From Chalara sp. BL73 (lineage: Eukaryota; Ascomycota; Leotiomycetes; Helotiales), in NCBI GenBank assembly GCA_918026815.1, contig CAKJVC010000155.1:62001-126000 (forward strand): a stretch of DNA of 64,000 bases, in the 5' to 3' direction. Positions 1-12,346 of the stretch are shown piece by piece. Made by a program: the position numbers and the translations under genes. The notes under the pieces are model-generated. The model saw nothing but the letters and a program-made list of their open reading frames with translations, ran no database searches and was not told the origin of the DNA. Within the stretch, counting starts at the first letter, position 1. Every line of letters begins with the position of its first letter.

Positions 1-575
1 CAACGAAGATGCCTGCGGTAAGTAATACGGCTTGCAGAACGATGCGCGAGTCGAAGAATGACACAATAACGGACACGGAGTAGGCCTCAAGGGCTGTGAA
101 ACCTGAGAGGAAGAGGAGGTTCGTAGGGTAGGATTTGCGTTTCCAAAAGGTGAGAAGCATGAATCCGATTGCCCCAAATAGCTTCAAGGGGGTCAGCCGC
201 AAATCTGCCAGATCGTAATCTAGTACTTACAGAGACCCATAACATCCATGTATTCTCCTGAATCCAGCCCTTATATCCTTCGCTCCAATAACTAACAGAG
301 CTGAGGGCACCAGTGGCGATAAGCTGTACAGTCAAGATGGCGTAGACCTTTCTCACGAAAGCCATGCGAATATCGATAGAAGCCTCTGCCACTGATCCTC
401 CAAACTTGAAGTCATCTGGAATATTGTCTTCACTGCTTCTGGGACCTCCCAAGAGCGCAGCCTGGTCAGTAGCAGCAGATGGCTCAGCATATGATGGCGG
501 GGCTTGCGAATAGTTAGCTGTATCCTCAAACGAGTCTCGCTGAGGAGCGGCGCTGTATTTAGTGTTGCTCGACAT
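1..575 (-). CDS. BAX inhibitor-1 / TMBIM (LFG-type) family membrane protein, 3' part beyond the window
   Basis: Multi-spanning membrane protein of the TMBIM family, which modulates ER calcium and cell death; yeast has Bxi1/Ybh3. Exon 1 is 575-231, an intron 230-182 has donor GTAAGT and an acceptor ending TTGAAG, and exon 2 runs from 181 off the left edge. The N-terminal ~60 residues are hydrophilic and Pro/Ser/Ala-rich. The family-typical entry into the first helix follows (AFVRKVYAILTVQLIATGAL). After splicing the frame continues with LFGAIGFMLLTFWKRKSYP and then NLLFLSGFTALEAYSVSV, which are the expected loop and third helix. The splice falls exactly between codons. The C-terminal helices and the conserved Asp residues lie outside the window. 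Family assignment is secure; the cellular role is inferred from the family. Confidence 0.9.
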
Positions 576-2842
576 TATGGCGATTATTTATCCGTCCTTT
601 AAGCGTAGTGAAGCTGTACAGTTGGAGATGTTTGAAGGTGGTAGGAAGTAACTCAGATGATGCTGCCTCTTTAATTAGCGCAATGACGAGGCGGAGCTCC
701 GGAGTGACCCACTTTTAGCTACAACCTCATGATTTACGCCGCTGGATTGGATCAATGGAATTACTGAAGTTTGCGTCGACATCTACCTGCTGCTCAATAA
801 CATTAATCACAAAGTATATCTGTACAACACGTTTCTCCAATTCTTTTGATGGGAAGCTCCTGATTCTAGGATTGATGTCTTTAGCAGAATCTAGCTCTAT
901 AACTGAATGCCTTCATTTCCTTGCTATGTTATTCCACATAACCTTATTATATGACAATTTTTCAAGCCCCTTGATTATTATTAATATATGTTATTTACTA
1001 GTTTTTCTAAACAATAGCAAAGCTCATTTCCTATTGGGCTCTTCGCAACATTAAGACATTTTCTGAATGCGACAAATTTCTCAGCAGTTACTGATTAGTA
1101 GAAAGTTCTGGCGAGGTTCGACTTGAGCCCGTTATGGGTAGACTTTAAGTTCTCTGTTCTCCGAGTTGTTGGTTCAGCAAGGAAGATATCTATGACCCGA
1201 AAGGCTTAGGACTTTGCTAAGTGTGATTTTTGTTTCCATCATGACAGGCTTGAGGCACTGTTTAAATTAGTTACTGATCGCTATTAGAACAGTGCCTAAA
1301 TAAAGAAAATATTCACACAAGTATCAGCGCTGTATTTAATACGAGTATGAATTTCTATGATGGCTAATACTTTATAGAGTAGGAGGAATGAATCTGTAAT
1401 ATAATTGAGACCAGTACCCATTGCAGAGCTAGTTAAAGTAAGGCTCATGGAAATACTTCCAGTGTCTAAGAACGGCGAAAGGTAGTTGGTGCGGTACAAA
1501 TTATTACCACCTTTTTTGCCATTGCATATCGAGCATCTGGAAGTGACCACGACGGGGTTCAATGGAGACACAACCGAGAATAATTTGTTGCCGATAAGTA
1601 ATATGAGGATAGTAAAAAAAGCTCGCCTTCTGATCAGTATAGAAGCTATAACCCCCATGAATGTAATGGGAGGGGTATGGTATTGAAAAAGTTCAAACTA
1701 ATAAGTAATCAACTAGGAGTTGTGTTCGATAAGTCTCACTGTATTTTACAATGCTAGGATGTATACGAACTCTAAAGGCGAGGAGATAGTTGAGACTCCG
1801 TTAGGGAGTTTCATGGTCGTCAATTTTATCAAAAATTCTGTAATATGGCAATAACAAGAGAAAAGATAATGTCTACCCGAAAATTAAAAGGATTGCTCTA
1901 GTAATTACGATAACAGTGACTAAGATACGCGAACCAGGGATAACAAGCCTAAGATTGTTTAGAGGGGTTTCCCACGCATGAATGCGTGATATTGACCTAG
2001 TGCCGGGATAGTCATTACATACACAATATGGATGTTATGATCTTTCAATTTCTCTACACAATCAAAAAAAAAAAAAAACTAGGCATAAGCCTTTGTATCC
2101 ATCTGGAAAAGAGTTCAAACTTCCTCATACATACTCAAGACTACGTAAGTGAGCATTGTTGGAGACGTTTTCGTGATGAGATGAGACTGATGTAAGAAAA
2201 GAGTAATCCACGCTACATATAGGGAGAACGTCACGCACCATGCATCAGCCATGCGACGGAGAGAGGAAGGAAGTTTTCAGTCTCCGCGATAAATACTTAG
2301 ATGTCAAAGAGGATCAAGAAGATAACAGGGACCAATACAACAGAGGTAAGAGGAACCGAGAAGTATCAAATGCACCAAACGTACCCCCCAAAAAACACAC
2401 AACAGCGAATGAGTAACGCGCCATCCTGCTGACAAGAAAGCAAGGCAAAAAAGTTGTGATCTTAATGCAGCAGGACGTTGTAACACATTGAAGGTGGGCC
2501 TACCATCCAGGCTGGCAAGGGGGATGCAGCGGAACGAGATAAAAACAGTCAATGACTTGAGAAAATGAATTTCATTCACAGCTCATAGGTATATCAAGTC
2601 TACCCCAGGTATAATAGAAGAAATAATTTAGCTTCACATTAGAAAGTGATAAGAAACACAAGTAGCTTTTTGAAGCCAGAATACTGCTTGCAAATGCCGT
2701 CAACGACCCGCAAAAATTATCCTTAGCTCCGAAACCCCTATCGACAACCGGGAGTGCAAACTGAGGCGACCATTCATCGTTAAAAACTTGTCATCGAATA
2801 TGGTGGTCGTTCTGAATGTGGAAAATCTAGCCGTTATTTCGT
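576..2842. other. AT-rich intergenic stretch, no supported gene
   Basis: About 2.3 kb between the TMBIM start and the septin stop. It is AT-rich with short open frames in all registers that show no domain signal. A poly-A run lies near 2065-2080. The proximal part must hold the TMBIM promoter, and the distal part the septin 3' UTR and terminator. I see no tRNA, repeat pair or transposon end here. Confidence 0.5.
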
Positions 2843-4416
2843 CTACGCATCAGAGTCGGCTGCTACGCCATTACCATTGGCACGTGCGTGTTCGGCTCTC
2901 TCTTCCAGGTGCGCGCTTTGTTCGCGGTGCATTCTGGCTTCAATCTCCTTAAGCTGACTCTCGCGGGCCAAAAGCTCTTGTCTCTTCTCGTTGATCTCTC
3001 TCTGCACCTTGACTTCGATCTCACGAAGCTTCTCCTCCTCGCGACGGAGCTGCTCTTCCTTTAGACGAACAGATTGTGATGCTAGATCCTCAGGGTTCAT
3101 GGATGAGTCGCTACAAATAATTAGCTTATGCTCTCAAGATTGTGGAATGATTGAACTTACACTCCAGCGCCACCCTCCACACTCTTGCTGAGTTTCTCAG
3201 TACGGTAATTTTCATAGAGGAAATCGTGTGTGATCTCTTTCAGATCGGCCAAATGGCTGTGTAACAAAGCACTTCGAATGGCGAGGAAATCAGAGTGCCT
3301 CGGGTTATCTACTTCAACAACACCCCATGGATATTGTCTCGCTCTGACTTTGCGCCCACCGATCTCAACAACTTCTTCTGACCCAACAATGGCAAATGGC
3401 ATCAATCCACGAAGCTCCGCATTCTCCTCAACGGTATCCTCGTCATCCTCTTCGATATCATATGGGAAGTTGTAAACGGGAATGCGATAATGCTCGATAT
3501 CTTCCATGACAAGTTTCTTCGATTCGGCCAGTTCAGCTGGTGTAAGGGAGTCGGCTTTACCAATAACAGGAATAACATTCACGCGTGGCGACAGACGCTT
3601 CATTAACTCAATGTCCAATTCTCTTAGGCTAGATTGCTGTCAGTTACGAGATATGCGACGAGAACAGAGAACATCGTACCCATGACCAGTTGGTGTGATG
3701 AAGTAGAGTAGAGCGTGAACACGATTGTCACGGAATCGAGGATTACGCTTGATACGGGACTCCTCGGCCAAAATATCATCATACTGTCGTTCAAGATAGC
3801 CCACAATCTCTCCAAAGCTGTACCCCTGGTTAGCAACCATACCGTTCAGCTGCCTGTCTGCCTCTTACCTTGCCTCATTGTCAATTTGATCTCCAAAACC
3901 GGGGGTATCGACGATGGTCAAAGAAATACGAGTTCCTTCTTCATCCAACTCTAACTCTGCGATGCAGTTAGCCGCCGCATCTGCAATATTGACTCCAATT
4001 ATGATGCATACCAACGGTTATAGGCTTGATTCGTACTCCCTCCTCGACGTGTGCATTTGTCGCATCATCAGCGTCCTTTCCTGACAAGACCTTCTTGCCA
4101 CATAGCGTGTTGACGAATGTGGTCCGACCTGCGAGAGTCAGAGAGCTGAATTTTTAAATTGCTTCTGCGTTGGCTTACCAGTGCCTGATGCACCACACAC
4201 CATCAAGCAGAATTGGATACCCTTCTTGACATTCTTCTTTCTGCGGATCTTAATCTGTGAAGAGACTAGAGTTAGTTCCTTCTTTACAAATTGATATTGT
4301 AAATATCAAAGCCCAGCATGGTTCTACCAATTGTTCTGAGGTAATAAATCCTATAAGGGGGCACGCAGACTTGGTATCACAGGAAATGAACCTACTGCGC
4401 TCAATGGAGAAGACAT
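2843..4416 (-). CDS. cdc11: Septin, Cdc11/AspA class
   Basis: GTP-binding septin that polymerises at septa, hyphal tips and branch sites. Seven exons give 399 aa: 4416-4396, 4254-4179, 4128-4012, 3980-3869, 3817-3680, 3628-3161 and 3110-2843. Intron 4 has a clear branch site (GCTAAC). The first exon encodes only MSSPLSA. The P-loop is GASGTGRT (28-35): Arg replaces the usual Lys, as in yeast Cdc11. DTPGF is at 96-100 and GKAD at 178-181. The C-terminal coiled coil (about 322-375) contains KRQELLARESQLKEIEAR, which closely matches the Cdc11 C-terminal coil and separates it from Cdc3, Cdc10 and Cdc12. The gene is divergent from the PROPPIN gene, with 570 bp between start codons. Confidence 0.93.
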
Positions 4417-4986
4417 GATGATTAACGGTTAGGAGGACCAAGCCACCACAATAAATGTATGGAAATGGTTGTAGAGTCGTTAGTTATGGGGAGGTAGTGA
4501 TTTGATTTAGGAGAGGGTGATATTCGTCGCGAAATTTGAAGTTACGATATGGAGGTCGTTTCCTCTTCAGGGGAGAACCGGGGTAGGAAGCGCTAAACTC
4601 AATTCGGTACAAGGCTGTGGTACGTGTTATTCAAGTTGAGGCGCTTTAAAGAGATCATTCTTATATGTTATGATTCACTAACTCCTTAAGTATCTCTGCC
4701 TGACCTAGCTTTGGAGAGTTTATACTTTTGAAAGTGGTTGTGGTTATAATATCCTAGCCTTCATGTAACAACCTACGAAATAGGGGTTGCTCAGGCCCAC
4801 TCATATGCCAAGCCCGCCCGCTATGTCAACGATAGAGCCTCGAGCATTATCGGCAACTGTTTCTTGGGTACACTCTGAATGGACTTCTGTCAAGTTAACC
4901 ACGAATATGCTCGAGGATAAGACTCATAGTGCTGTTATATTTGTTTGAAGACTCCCCTCAGCTTTTTCATATCAACATTAGCGAAG
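4417..4986. promoter_or_regulatory. Shared divergent promoter region, septin / PROPPIN
   Basis: 570 bp between two divergent start codons, so it must carry both promoters. No coding signal is seen. I could not assign specific binding sites. Confidence 0.5.
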
Positions 4987-6291
4987 ATGAATACCAGACC
5001 TGTTATCGAGAGCTCAAATAATCCTGTAGCCTTGTCAGCCTCCTTCAACCAAGATGCTAGTTGCTTCACAGTTGCGCTGGACTCTGGATTCTGTGGCATG
5101 TAGTTTGTTCCTTAGCACTCTAGTATCATAAGCTAATATAGGATTTAGTGTTCACTTCGGACCCGTGCCAGCTGCGCGATTCTCGAGGTAGGAGCCCTTG
5201 AATCTCAGAGAGCGCCATGCTAAATAACCTAGACTTCAATGCTGGATTAGGAGCTGTGAAGATGATAGGAAAGTCCAATGTGATGGCACTTATTGGAGGA
5301 GGAAAGCAGCCCAGATATCCCCAGACTAATGTCATCATTTGGGACGATCTAAAGCGGTCGCTCGTCGCAAAGATCCCGTTGCTCACAACAGTCCGTGGCG
5401 TCCAGTTATCGCGGAAATACATTGTGGTTGCGCTTCAAAATTCAATTCGGGTGTACAACTTCAGCAAAAAGCCAGATTTATGGGCTGCTTTCGAAACGGC
5501 AGATAACCCGTTAGGGTTATGCTGCATAGGCACAAAGATACTTGTATTTCCTGGACGTACACCAGGTCAGGTTCAGATCGTGGAGTTGGAGACTAGAAAC
5601 GTTAGCATTATTCCAGCTCATAGTTCCTCTTTGCGAGCACTTGATGTCAGCCAAGACGGTGAAGTTCTGGCTACAGCAAGTGAAAATGTAAGTGATAGAC
5701 CAGAGTTCAGGCACAGTATCTAACCTTAATTAGGGTACACTAGTTCGCGTCTTCGCAACAAGTAATTGTGCTAGGATAGCGGAGCTCAGAAGAGGTGTTG
5801 ACCCCGCATCTATCTATTCTGTTTCATTCTCTCCGGGAGGACATCTACTCGCCGTAACTTCTGACAAATCAACTCTACACATATTTGATATACCACATCC
5901 ATCGAAACCACCAAGATCAGAAATGCCAAACAATCATCGAAGGCTGAATTCTATGGCCAGCAATGGAGAAGAGGCCGACACAAGTCAGAAGTGGGGCATA
6001 CTTGGGCGAATACCTTTGCTCCCCCGAGTGTTCTCTGACATATACTCGTTTGCCTCTGTTCACTTCGAAATTGGAGACGAGCAGCTTTATGGAACTGCCT
6101 CTGCGCTGAACTCCGCAGAATCGGGTTTTCGGCCACCGAAGGGTATAATAGGATGGGTTAGTGATGACACTATCATAGTGATTGGTGCAGGAAGGGATGC
6201 GAGGTGGGAGAAATTTGCTATTCGCGAGGGCGAAGACGGGAAACGAATTTGCAGGCGCGAGGGATGGAAGAGATATCTCGGTGTTAATTAG
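4987..6291 (+). CDS. hsv2: PROPPIN, Hsv2 / SVP1-like protein 2 (phosphoinositide-binding WD-repeat protein)
   Basis: Seven-bladed beta-propeller that binds PI3P and PI(3,5)P2; the family acts in autophagy and micronucleophagy. Four exons give 386 aa: 4987-5095, 5149-5187, 5233-5687 and 5734-6291. The hallmark phosphoinositide motif is LRRG at 219-222, within IAELRRGVDPA. Propeller strands include ETADNPLGLCCIGTKILVFP and GTLVRVFATSN. The length and the absence of a long C-terminal tail favour Hsv2 over Atg18. Exon 1 appears to end at TTCTGTG followed by GCATGT, a GC-AG intron, giving GFCVFTSDPC. A weak GT donor two bases upstream (GTGGCA) would give GFLFTSDPC instead. The 3' end converges on the Ist3 gene with about 255 bp between them. 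Confidence 0.88.
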
Positions 6292-6546
6292 CACATGCAT
6301 AGCGACTTCTGGATTTAGCGTTGGCGTACGGGGCATCGTCGGGAATGTGTATGGAGTGACGTTGATCGGATAAAGTTTGATACTTGGGTACGAATTATGG
6401 CCTGCTAGAAATTAGGCGTAGTGTTGCGTAGATTATGGGTATCTGCTTCAGAAGCCCTTAACGCGCATTGATGCGTAGCACATTTTATTAATAGGCCCAG
6501 CAGGACCAAGCTAGTTATGGAGTTGCAACAATCGTGTTTTGCATTA

Positions 6547-7473
6547 CTACGGTTCCCTCCTCTTTCTCTGATATTTGTCATCTCGTTCTCGACCGTGAAT
6601 ATGCTTATAGCTCTCTCTCCCTGGGCTTCGACTTCTTTTCTTATAATCATCCGACTCCTCTCGCTCATATGTCTTACGCCTTTCGTCACCTCTCTTGCCA
6701 TCCTCCCTAGAACGCGATCTCCTTCGATCTCGATCTCTTCGATGCCCAGAATATCTTCCATTCTCTCGTTCGGCGACATCATCCCTAGAGCGCGACCTCC
6801 TCCGATCTCTCTCCTCCCTCCTCTGACTTGAACGTTTAGGCTTCTCCTCATCTCTCTCTTTGTCCTTACTCCGATGTGATCCATGATGGCGATGCCGATG
6901 CTTATGCCCCTTCTCCATGTTCTTGCCGTCCTTTAGCCGTGCTAAAGCCTTCGCAACCTCTTCCTTCTTCTCCTCGATTAAAAATGCTTTCATAGGATCA
7001 TCCTCATCGTGCTCCTGAATGAGCTTTGCTAACTCCCTTTCTTCTCGCAACATGGGTCGTTGCTCTTCCTCCTCGCTCTCGTGTTCCTTTGTAGTCTCTG
7101 CAAGAAAGTGGCCTGTTTCTTCCTCGTCATCTTTCTTCTTGTACCGCGTATGGTCTACTTTCAACGTCCTTCCCATTATCACACTTCCACCGAGGTTGTC
7201 TACAGCCAGATCTGTGCTTCGCTGGTCTTCATATTTGAGAAAAGCAAATCCTCTAGATTTTCCTGTTTCTTTGTCGCGTATGAGATTGATATACGTTGGT
7301 TCCCCAAACTGAGAAAAGATTATGACAACATCGCCTTCCGATAGCTCGAATGGAAGCCCTCCTATGTAAATATACGCCGTGTCTCGATAGTCTGCATGCC
7401 ATGAGGCTTCTGGCGATACATTGTTCTCCAACTCCCTCTTGTTCAGCTCCTGGATCTGGCGTATGCTATTCAT
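6547..7473 (-). CDS. ist3: Ist3/Snu17-like RRM protein (RBMX2 family, RES complex)
   Basis: U2 snRNP-associated splicing factor of the RES (retention and splicing) complex. Single exon, 308 aa, start chosen at MNSIRQIQELNKRELE, which is the conserved family N-terminus. The open frame continues upstream of this ATG without family similarity. One RRM spans about 32-110, with RNP2 YIYIGG (34-39) and RNP1 KSRGFAFL (72-79), followed by the typical GRTLKVDHTRYKKK. The C-terminal half is acidic and then Arg/Ser/Asp-rich with many RDRRRSRSR-type repeats, an SR-like tail longer than in yeast Ist3. It is divergent from the dynein light intermediate chain gene. Confidence 0.9.
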   Translation of the reverse strand: MNSIRQIQELNKRELENNVSPEASWHADYRDTAYIYIGGLPFELSEGDVVIIFSQFGEPTYINLIRDKETGKSRGFAFLKYEDQRSTDLAVDNLGGSVIMGRTLKVDHTRYKKKDDEEETGHFLAETTKEHESEEEEQRPMLREERELAKLIQEHDEDDPMKAFLIEEKKEEVAKALARLKDGKNMEKGHKHRHRHHGSHRSKDKERDEEKPKRSSQRREERDRRRSRSRDDVAERENGRYSGHRRDRDRRRSRSREDGKRGDERRKTYEREESDDYKKRSRSPGRESYKHIHGRERDDKYQRKRREP

Positions 7474-7821
7474 GACGTTATGTTGGAAAGTTGCTGCAGA
7501 ATTGCTGCTTAAGAAATTCAAGGCGAGGCTGAAATAAAAGCCCAGAAGGCGTTGGTTTTGAGACCCACCAAGACCCCTGATTATCTTGGCGAACCAGAGC
7601 CTTGTCACCATTCAAAAAGCGAACGCGTTCATAATTTTATGCAAGGCCCAGCAACATAGAATAATATCGTGAAGCTTGAGATGCAATGATTTCATGAAGT
7701 TCTATCTGGATGCCACGTGAATTTCTATGCAACCTTTTGCTCAGACCTAAGAAAGTACACCTAGGATTCTGAGCTCTGCTACTACCAATATCTCCTGAAT
7801 AAGTGGACGCCTCTAACCACA
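7474..7821. promoter_or_regulatory. Divergent promoter region, Ist3 / dynein LIC
   Basis: 348 bp between two divergent start codons. No coding signal apart from the upstream extension of the Ist3 frame. I assign no specific sites. Confidence 0.45.
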
Positions 7822-9638
7822 ATGGCTTCGAATAGAAGGGTCTCATCATATACACAAGCTAGCGATCATGAACCACCCAAGAGTTCGGAGAAGGAGAACA
7901 TGTGGCACTCCATGCTGAACGCGGTTGCTAGTGGAAAGAAATTGCCAGAGAAGAACATACTTGTGCTAGGCAAGTAATCGTGGACAATTGGCGGATTACT
8001 CGCTAACCTCTGAATAGGAGGAACTACAGAATCGCAACGGGAATTTCTCGAAGCCTTATCCCTAGATGATAGTCGGAAAGTCCAGGATAGGCAGAATAGC
8101 AAACAGCCTCCAATCGCAAATAACTTCGCCCTGGGTTATACATACCATGATGTCCTAGATGCAGATCATGAAGGTATGGCAGCATGCGCGTATGCTGGAC
8201 TTGTGCTAATCCATTAGATATACTCGCTCGCCTCTCCGTATACCTTCTCGCAGATCCTTCGCCTTCAATTACTCCCTTACTACAGCCACTATTAACCCCC
8301 GAAACTATTCCAAATACCCTCATAGTGGTCCTTCTAGACTGGTCGAAGCCATGGTTCTGGCTTAGAGAGTTACGAGATTGGATACGGCTTCTGCGAACTC
8401 TCCTGACATCCTTAGACCCCGATTGTAAGGAGAAGATGGAAGAGGTTATGATCAGTTGGCGAGATAGAGGCCGTGGTGGGAATAACCTGGATGGTACAGG
8501 GACGACTAATACAGAGGGGGATGTTAGCCTGCCATTAGGACCCGGAGAATGGGAAGAGGCCTTGGGACTGCCATTATGTGTTGTTTGCCAAAATGTGAGC
8601 ATGGATCAGGAGTCCGAGCATAGGTCCAAGCTAATTATTTTCAGTCTGACCGAATCGAGGTGTTAGAGAAAGAAAGGTCATGGAGAGAAGAAGAGTTTGA
8701 TTTCGTACTACAGTTCATGCGCACGGTTCTTCTAAAACGTAAGACTTGATGTGTTCTAGAAAAGTTCCATGAATCTAAACTAACAAAATATAGATGGTGC
8801 TTCATTGATTTACACAATACCCTCGGTGACAAGTCCTCTACAAAGTCTCATACACTCATCTCTAGGAATACACTCTTTATTGAAACGCCAGCCACTAAAA
8901 CACAACGTCATCGATCGAGATAAGGTAGTGGTGCCGCCGAACTGGGACTCTTGGGGGAAAATCCGGGTTCTCCGAGAAGGATTTGATGTTGAAGCTGTCA
9001 ACAAGGGATGGTCGAATGATATAGAAGAATCAATTGAGCCGGAGCCTCGGGATCAGATGTTGGAGAATGGAGATGTAGCCCCATCAAAGGGAGCCGTTGG
9101 GATGTATGAAGAAACCATTAGAGATCCAAGTCTCGATGCACTACAAGTCACGACCGCGGAGTCCAATGGCCTCAAGCTCGAGGTATCAAGCCATCCACCT
9201 CAAAATTTCCTCGCTAGCCAACTGGAAATCCTCGAGAAGATCAGGCAAGAAACATCAGGTATGGATAACAGCAGCCGGATAACAGGTGGTCGACGAAAGT
9301 CATTAACGGGAGTCGATAACGTGGATGAATCTCCTGCAGATGAAGGCCGTGTAAATGAGCATATAGGCCCTGTTCAGTTTAATATGGGTGGTATCCAGGT
9401 GGATGCGGATGATATGCTCCAGAGACTAAAAGTAATTAAAACCTTACTCCGCCTTAAGTATTTCCACTAACATACTCAGGATCGCCAAACCTACCAAACA
9501 CCCGAACCAACAACACCAGGCAGCGTATCATCGCCCGGAGATCCCAAATCGCAAAACGAAGCCTTAGCCTCTTTCTTCGCTGGCTTAATGAAGAGAGGCG
9601 GGGGTTCCGCGGCAAATAGTCCTAAGCCAGGGCCGTGA
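7822..9638 (+). CDS. Cytoplasmic dynein 1 light intermediate chain
   Basis: Subunit that links the dynein heavy chain to cargo adaptors in retrograde transport. Six exons give 523 aa: 7822-7969, 8018-8173, 8218-8594, 8645-8738, 8794-9431 and 9480-9638. Diagnostic segments are LVLGGTTESQREFLEAL at the remnant nucleotide-binding loop, then TLIVVLLDWSKPWFWLRELR, and VVVPPNWDSWGKIRVLREGF. The C-terminal part is low-complexity and ends with LASFFAGLMKRGG, a typical fungal LIC tail. Intron 1 uses a GC donor (GCAAGT) with a normal AG acceptor; the only nearby GT donor would break the conserved GGTTESQ frame. All six exons join in phase. Its 3' end converges on the carboxylase gene. Confidence 0.9.
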
Positions 9639-10133
9639 TCTTGGCTTATAGACGTTGGTATCTTTGAAATAAATTGAAATTACTAGATTCACGGCAAGGC
9701 GTTCGTCAGTTTGGACTGAGGAAGTTCAGCGGCTTTTGCATGCTTATGATACCCGGTGGCTTTGTATGTATTCTGATAGGTGAATCTTATGAAGATAAGT
9801 TGTCTTCTAATCTATTGTGCCTTGCTACAAGTCATCCTTCGGTTGCACATCGACAGCAATCTGTGGTTGTACAATCACGGCCATCTTAAGAAATAAAACT
9901 ATATTTAGCTTTCTCATATTTATATTTTATTTACACGAAATCTTGCTTATGGGATTTGCATCCTATGCTAGATATAATCCAAACGCCTAATCTCCTCGCT
10001 TCACTAACATCTCATTATCATACACCCATGCGTCATGGCTCACTAGCCCTAGCCAAGCTTTCAGGATTGACACTTATTCATCATGCTGCTATGCGTTAGT
10101 CGAGGCGGGGAGCTCGTCAATGGAAAGAAAATA
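9639..10133. other. Convergent 3' intergenic region
   Basis: About 495 bp between two convergent stop codons, AT-rich around 9890-9950. It should hold both polyadenylation regions. Nothing else is seen. Confidence 0.4.
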
Positions 10134-12346
10134 TCACACCTCCTCGAAAAGCACGAGCACTGTGCCTGCTTTGCAGATGTCCTATTTGGTTATCAACTGC
10201 TTGTTCGACCAGGGGTACGCGCAATTAACTTACGCCTTCCTTATGCACTAACTTTGCAATCTTACCTCTCTGCGGCGAACGAATCACCGTCTCCATCTTC
10301 ATACTCTCAATCCTACCATATAGATTAGTCAACTCCCACAAGTCTAAACCACACAAAACTTACACAACCAACGCTTGATCCTTTTCAACCTCATCGCCCT
10401 CCTTAACCTCATTTCTCAACACCTTACAGGGCATCGGCGCCAAAACACTATTTGCCACATCCTTCAATCCCAACGCCTTCTCATACCAACTCGGCTTCGC
10501 AAGCGTAAGCTGGGTCTGTCTACCCTGCTGAAAGATGGTGATTTTGTCGCCGTCGGTAATTATGGTGCTTTCAATGCGGGTGTGTGGAAAGAATGTTGAT
10601 ATAGATGGGGTTTTTGGCTCACAAATTATGTTTGCGTAGGATTCGTCAATTCCAGCCCCTTTAACAGCGACGTTGAATAGATTGTGTCCAGACTGGGTGA
10701 CAGTGACTTTGATAGGTTTAGGTTCTGTGCCAGTGGATTGGAGCAGTGTGAATTGGCGCTGGTTCTTGGAGCCAAAACCGATTGATGCACCGTGTGGTCC
10801 ATTTGTTACGGTGCTTGTGACGTCTTTCGCTAACAGACCTAAGGCGGCTTGTGCAAAGATTTCTGGCTCGGTATTCTCGGGTGCAAACAGCTCACCATGG
10901 TTCTTCTGAATATATCCTGTCTCAACATCGCCTTTGATAAAACCTGGGCTCTTGCATATCTTTTTGAGAAATTCGATATTTGTGCTTAAGCCAACAACTT
11001 CGTAATCTTGTAATGCAAGATATAGTTTGCGGATAGCTATCTCCCGAGTAGTCCCGCTGACAATCAGCTTGGCAATCATCCCGTCGTAGTTAGAAGATAC
11101 CGTATCGCCCTCAATGAAGCCAGCATCGATGCGGACGCTGTCTGATAATCTCGGCGTCCGCAGATGAATGAGCTTTCCGGAATCAGGCATGAAGTTCTGG
11201 TTTGGATTTTCCGCATAGATACGGGCTTCTATCGCCCATCCTCGTTCCGCTATACGTTGAGCTATCTCATCCTGGGTAAGAGGAAGCGGCTCTCCGGCAG
11301 CGACTTTGAATTGCCACGAGACCAAGTCTTCGCCCGTAATTTCTTCCGTAACTGGATGCTCTACCTGAAGTCTTGTGTTCATTTCCATGAAGAAGAACTC
11401 ATTTGTGTCGTTGTCAAAAATAACTAGCTAAGGTTAGATACTGTAGCAAAATGCATTCTAGATACTCACATTCAACAGTACCAGCACCCTCATACTTGAC
11501 AGCCAGGGCAGCGGCTCTTGCCTTTCCCCATAAATCTTGCCGTATATTCTCGTCCAGATTTGGTGCAGGTGCCTCCTCGAGAATCTTTTGGTGTCGTCTC
11601 TGTAGACTACAATCTCGCTCCCCGAGGGCTACCGCATTGCCGTGCTTGTCCGCAAATATCTGCACTTCAATATGTCTTGGGGTTCTGATGTACTTCTCCA
11701 CCAACATCTCATCATCTCCGAATGAATTTCTTCCCTCGCTCTTTGCGCTTTCAAGCTTGCCCAAGAATTCTTCCTCGTTCATAGCAATACGCATACCCTT
11801 TCCTCCGCCACCCTTGACAGCTTTTACCATAACTGGAAACCCAATCTTCTTTGCCTCTTCTAAGAGGTAATTAGGGTCCTGATTCTTACCGTGATAACCT
11901 GGTATACATGGAACACCAGCGTTAATCATAATTTCCTTGCTGCGCGACTTGTTTCCCATGGCTTCAATTGCTTCCCACGGAGGTCCAATGAACACCAATC
12001 CTTCTTGCACACATCTTTTAGCAAAGGCCGAGTTCTCGCTCAAGAAACCATATCCCGGGTGCAAAGCTTGACAGCCCTGCTCCTTCGCTACGGATATTAT
12101 TTTCTCCCCATCAAGATATGCGTTCGCAGCACCAAGGTTGACGGCAAAGGGACTCGATAGAGCATGCTGAGATTTGGCATCTGGATCTGTGTAGATAGTT
12201 GTACATCGTACTCCAAGCTCGGAAGCTGTCCGTCCAACTCGGAGAGCTATCTCCCCGCGGTTAGCAATGAGAACAGAGGTAATTGGCGCGGTAGAGTAGT
12301 GGCGAAGGGCTCGCGCGATTGCCCGTGATCTTGTAGTTGGAATCAT
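10134..12346 (-). CDS. mccA: Methylcrotonoyl-CoA carboxylase subunit alpha, mitochondrial (biotin-carrying)
   Basis: Biotin carboxylase/biotin carrier subunit of MCC, the ATP- and bicarbonate-dependent step of leucine catabolism in mitochondria. Four exons give 687 aa: 12346-11470, 11423-10364, 10312-10234 and 10181-10134. The N-terminus is Arg-rich and Ser/Thr-containing, as in mitochondrial presequences, followed by ITSVLIANRGEIALRV. The ATP-grasp glycine loop VKAVKGGGGKGMRIA and the active-site stretch MEMNTRLQVEHPVTE are intact. The biotinyl domain begins NSVLAPMPCKVL, and the biotinylated Lys is about residue 651 in ESMKMET. The last two small exons are needed to complete this domain. 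The MCC beta subunit is not in the window. Pyruvate and acetyl-CoA carboxylases are excluded by length and organisation. Confidence 0.94.
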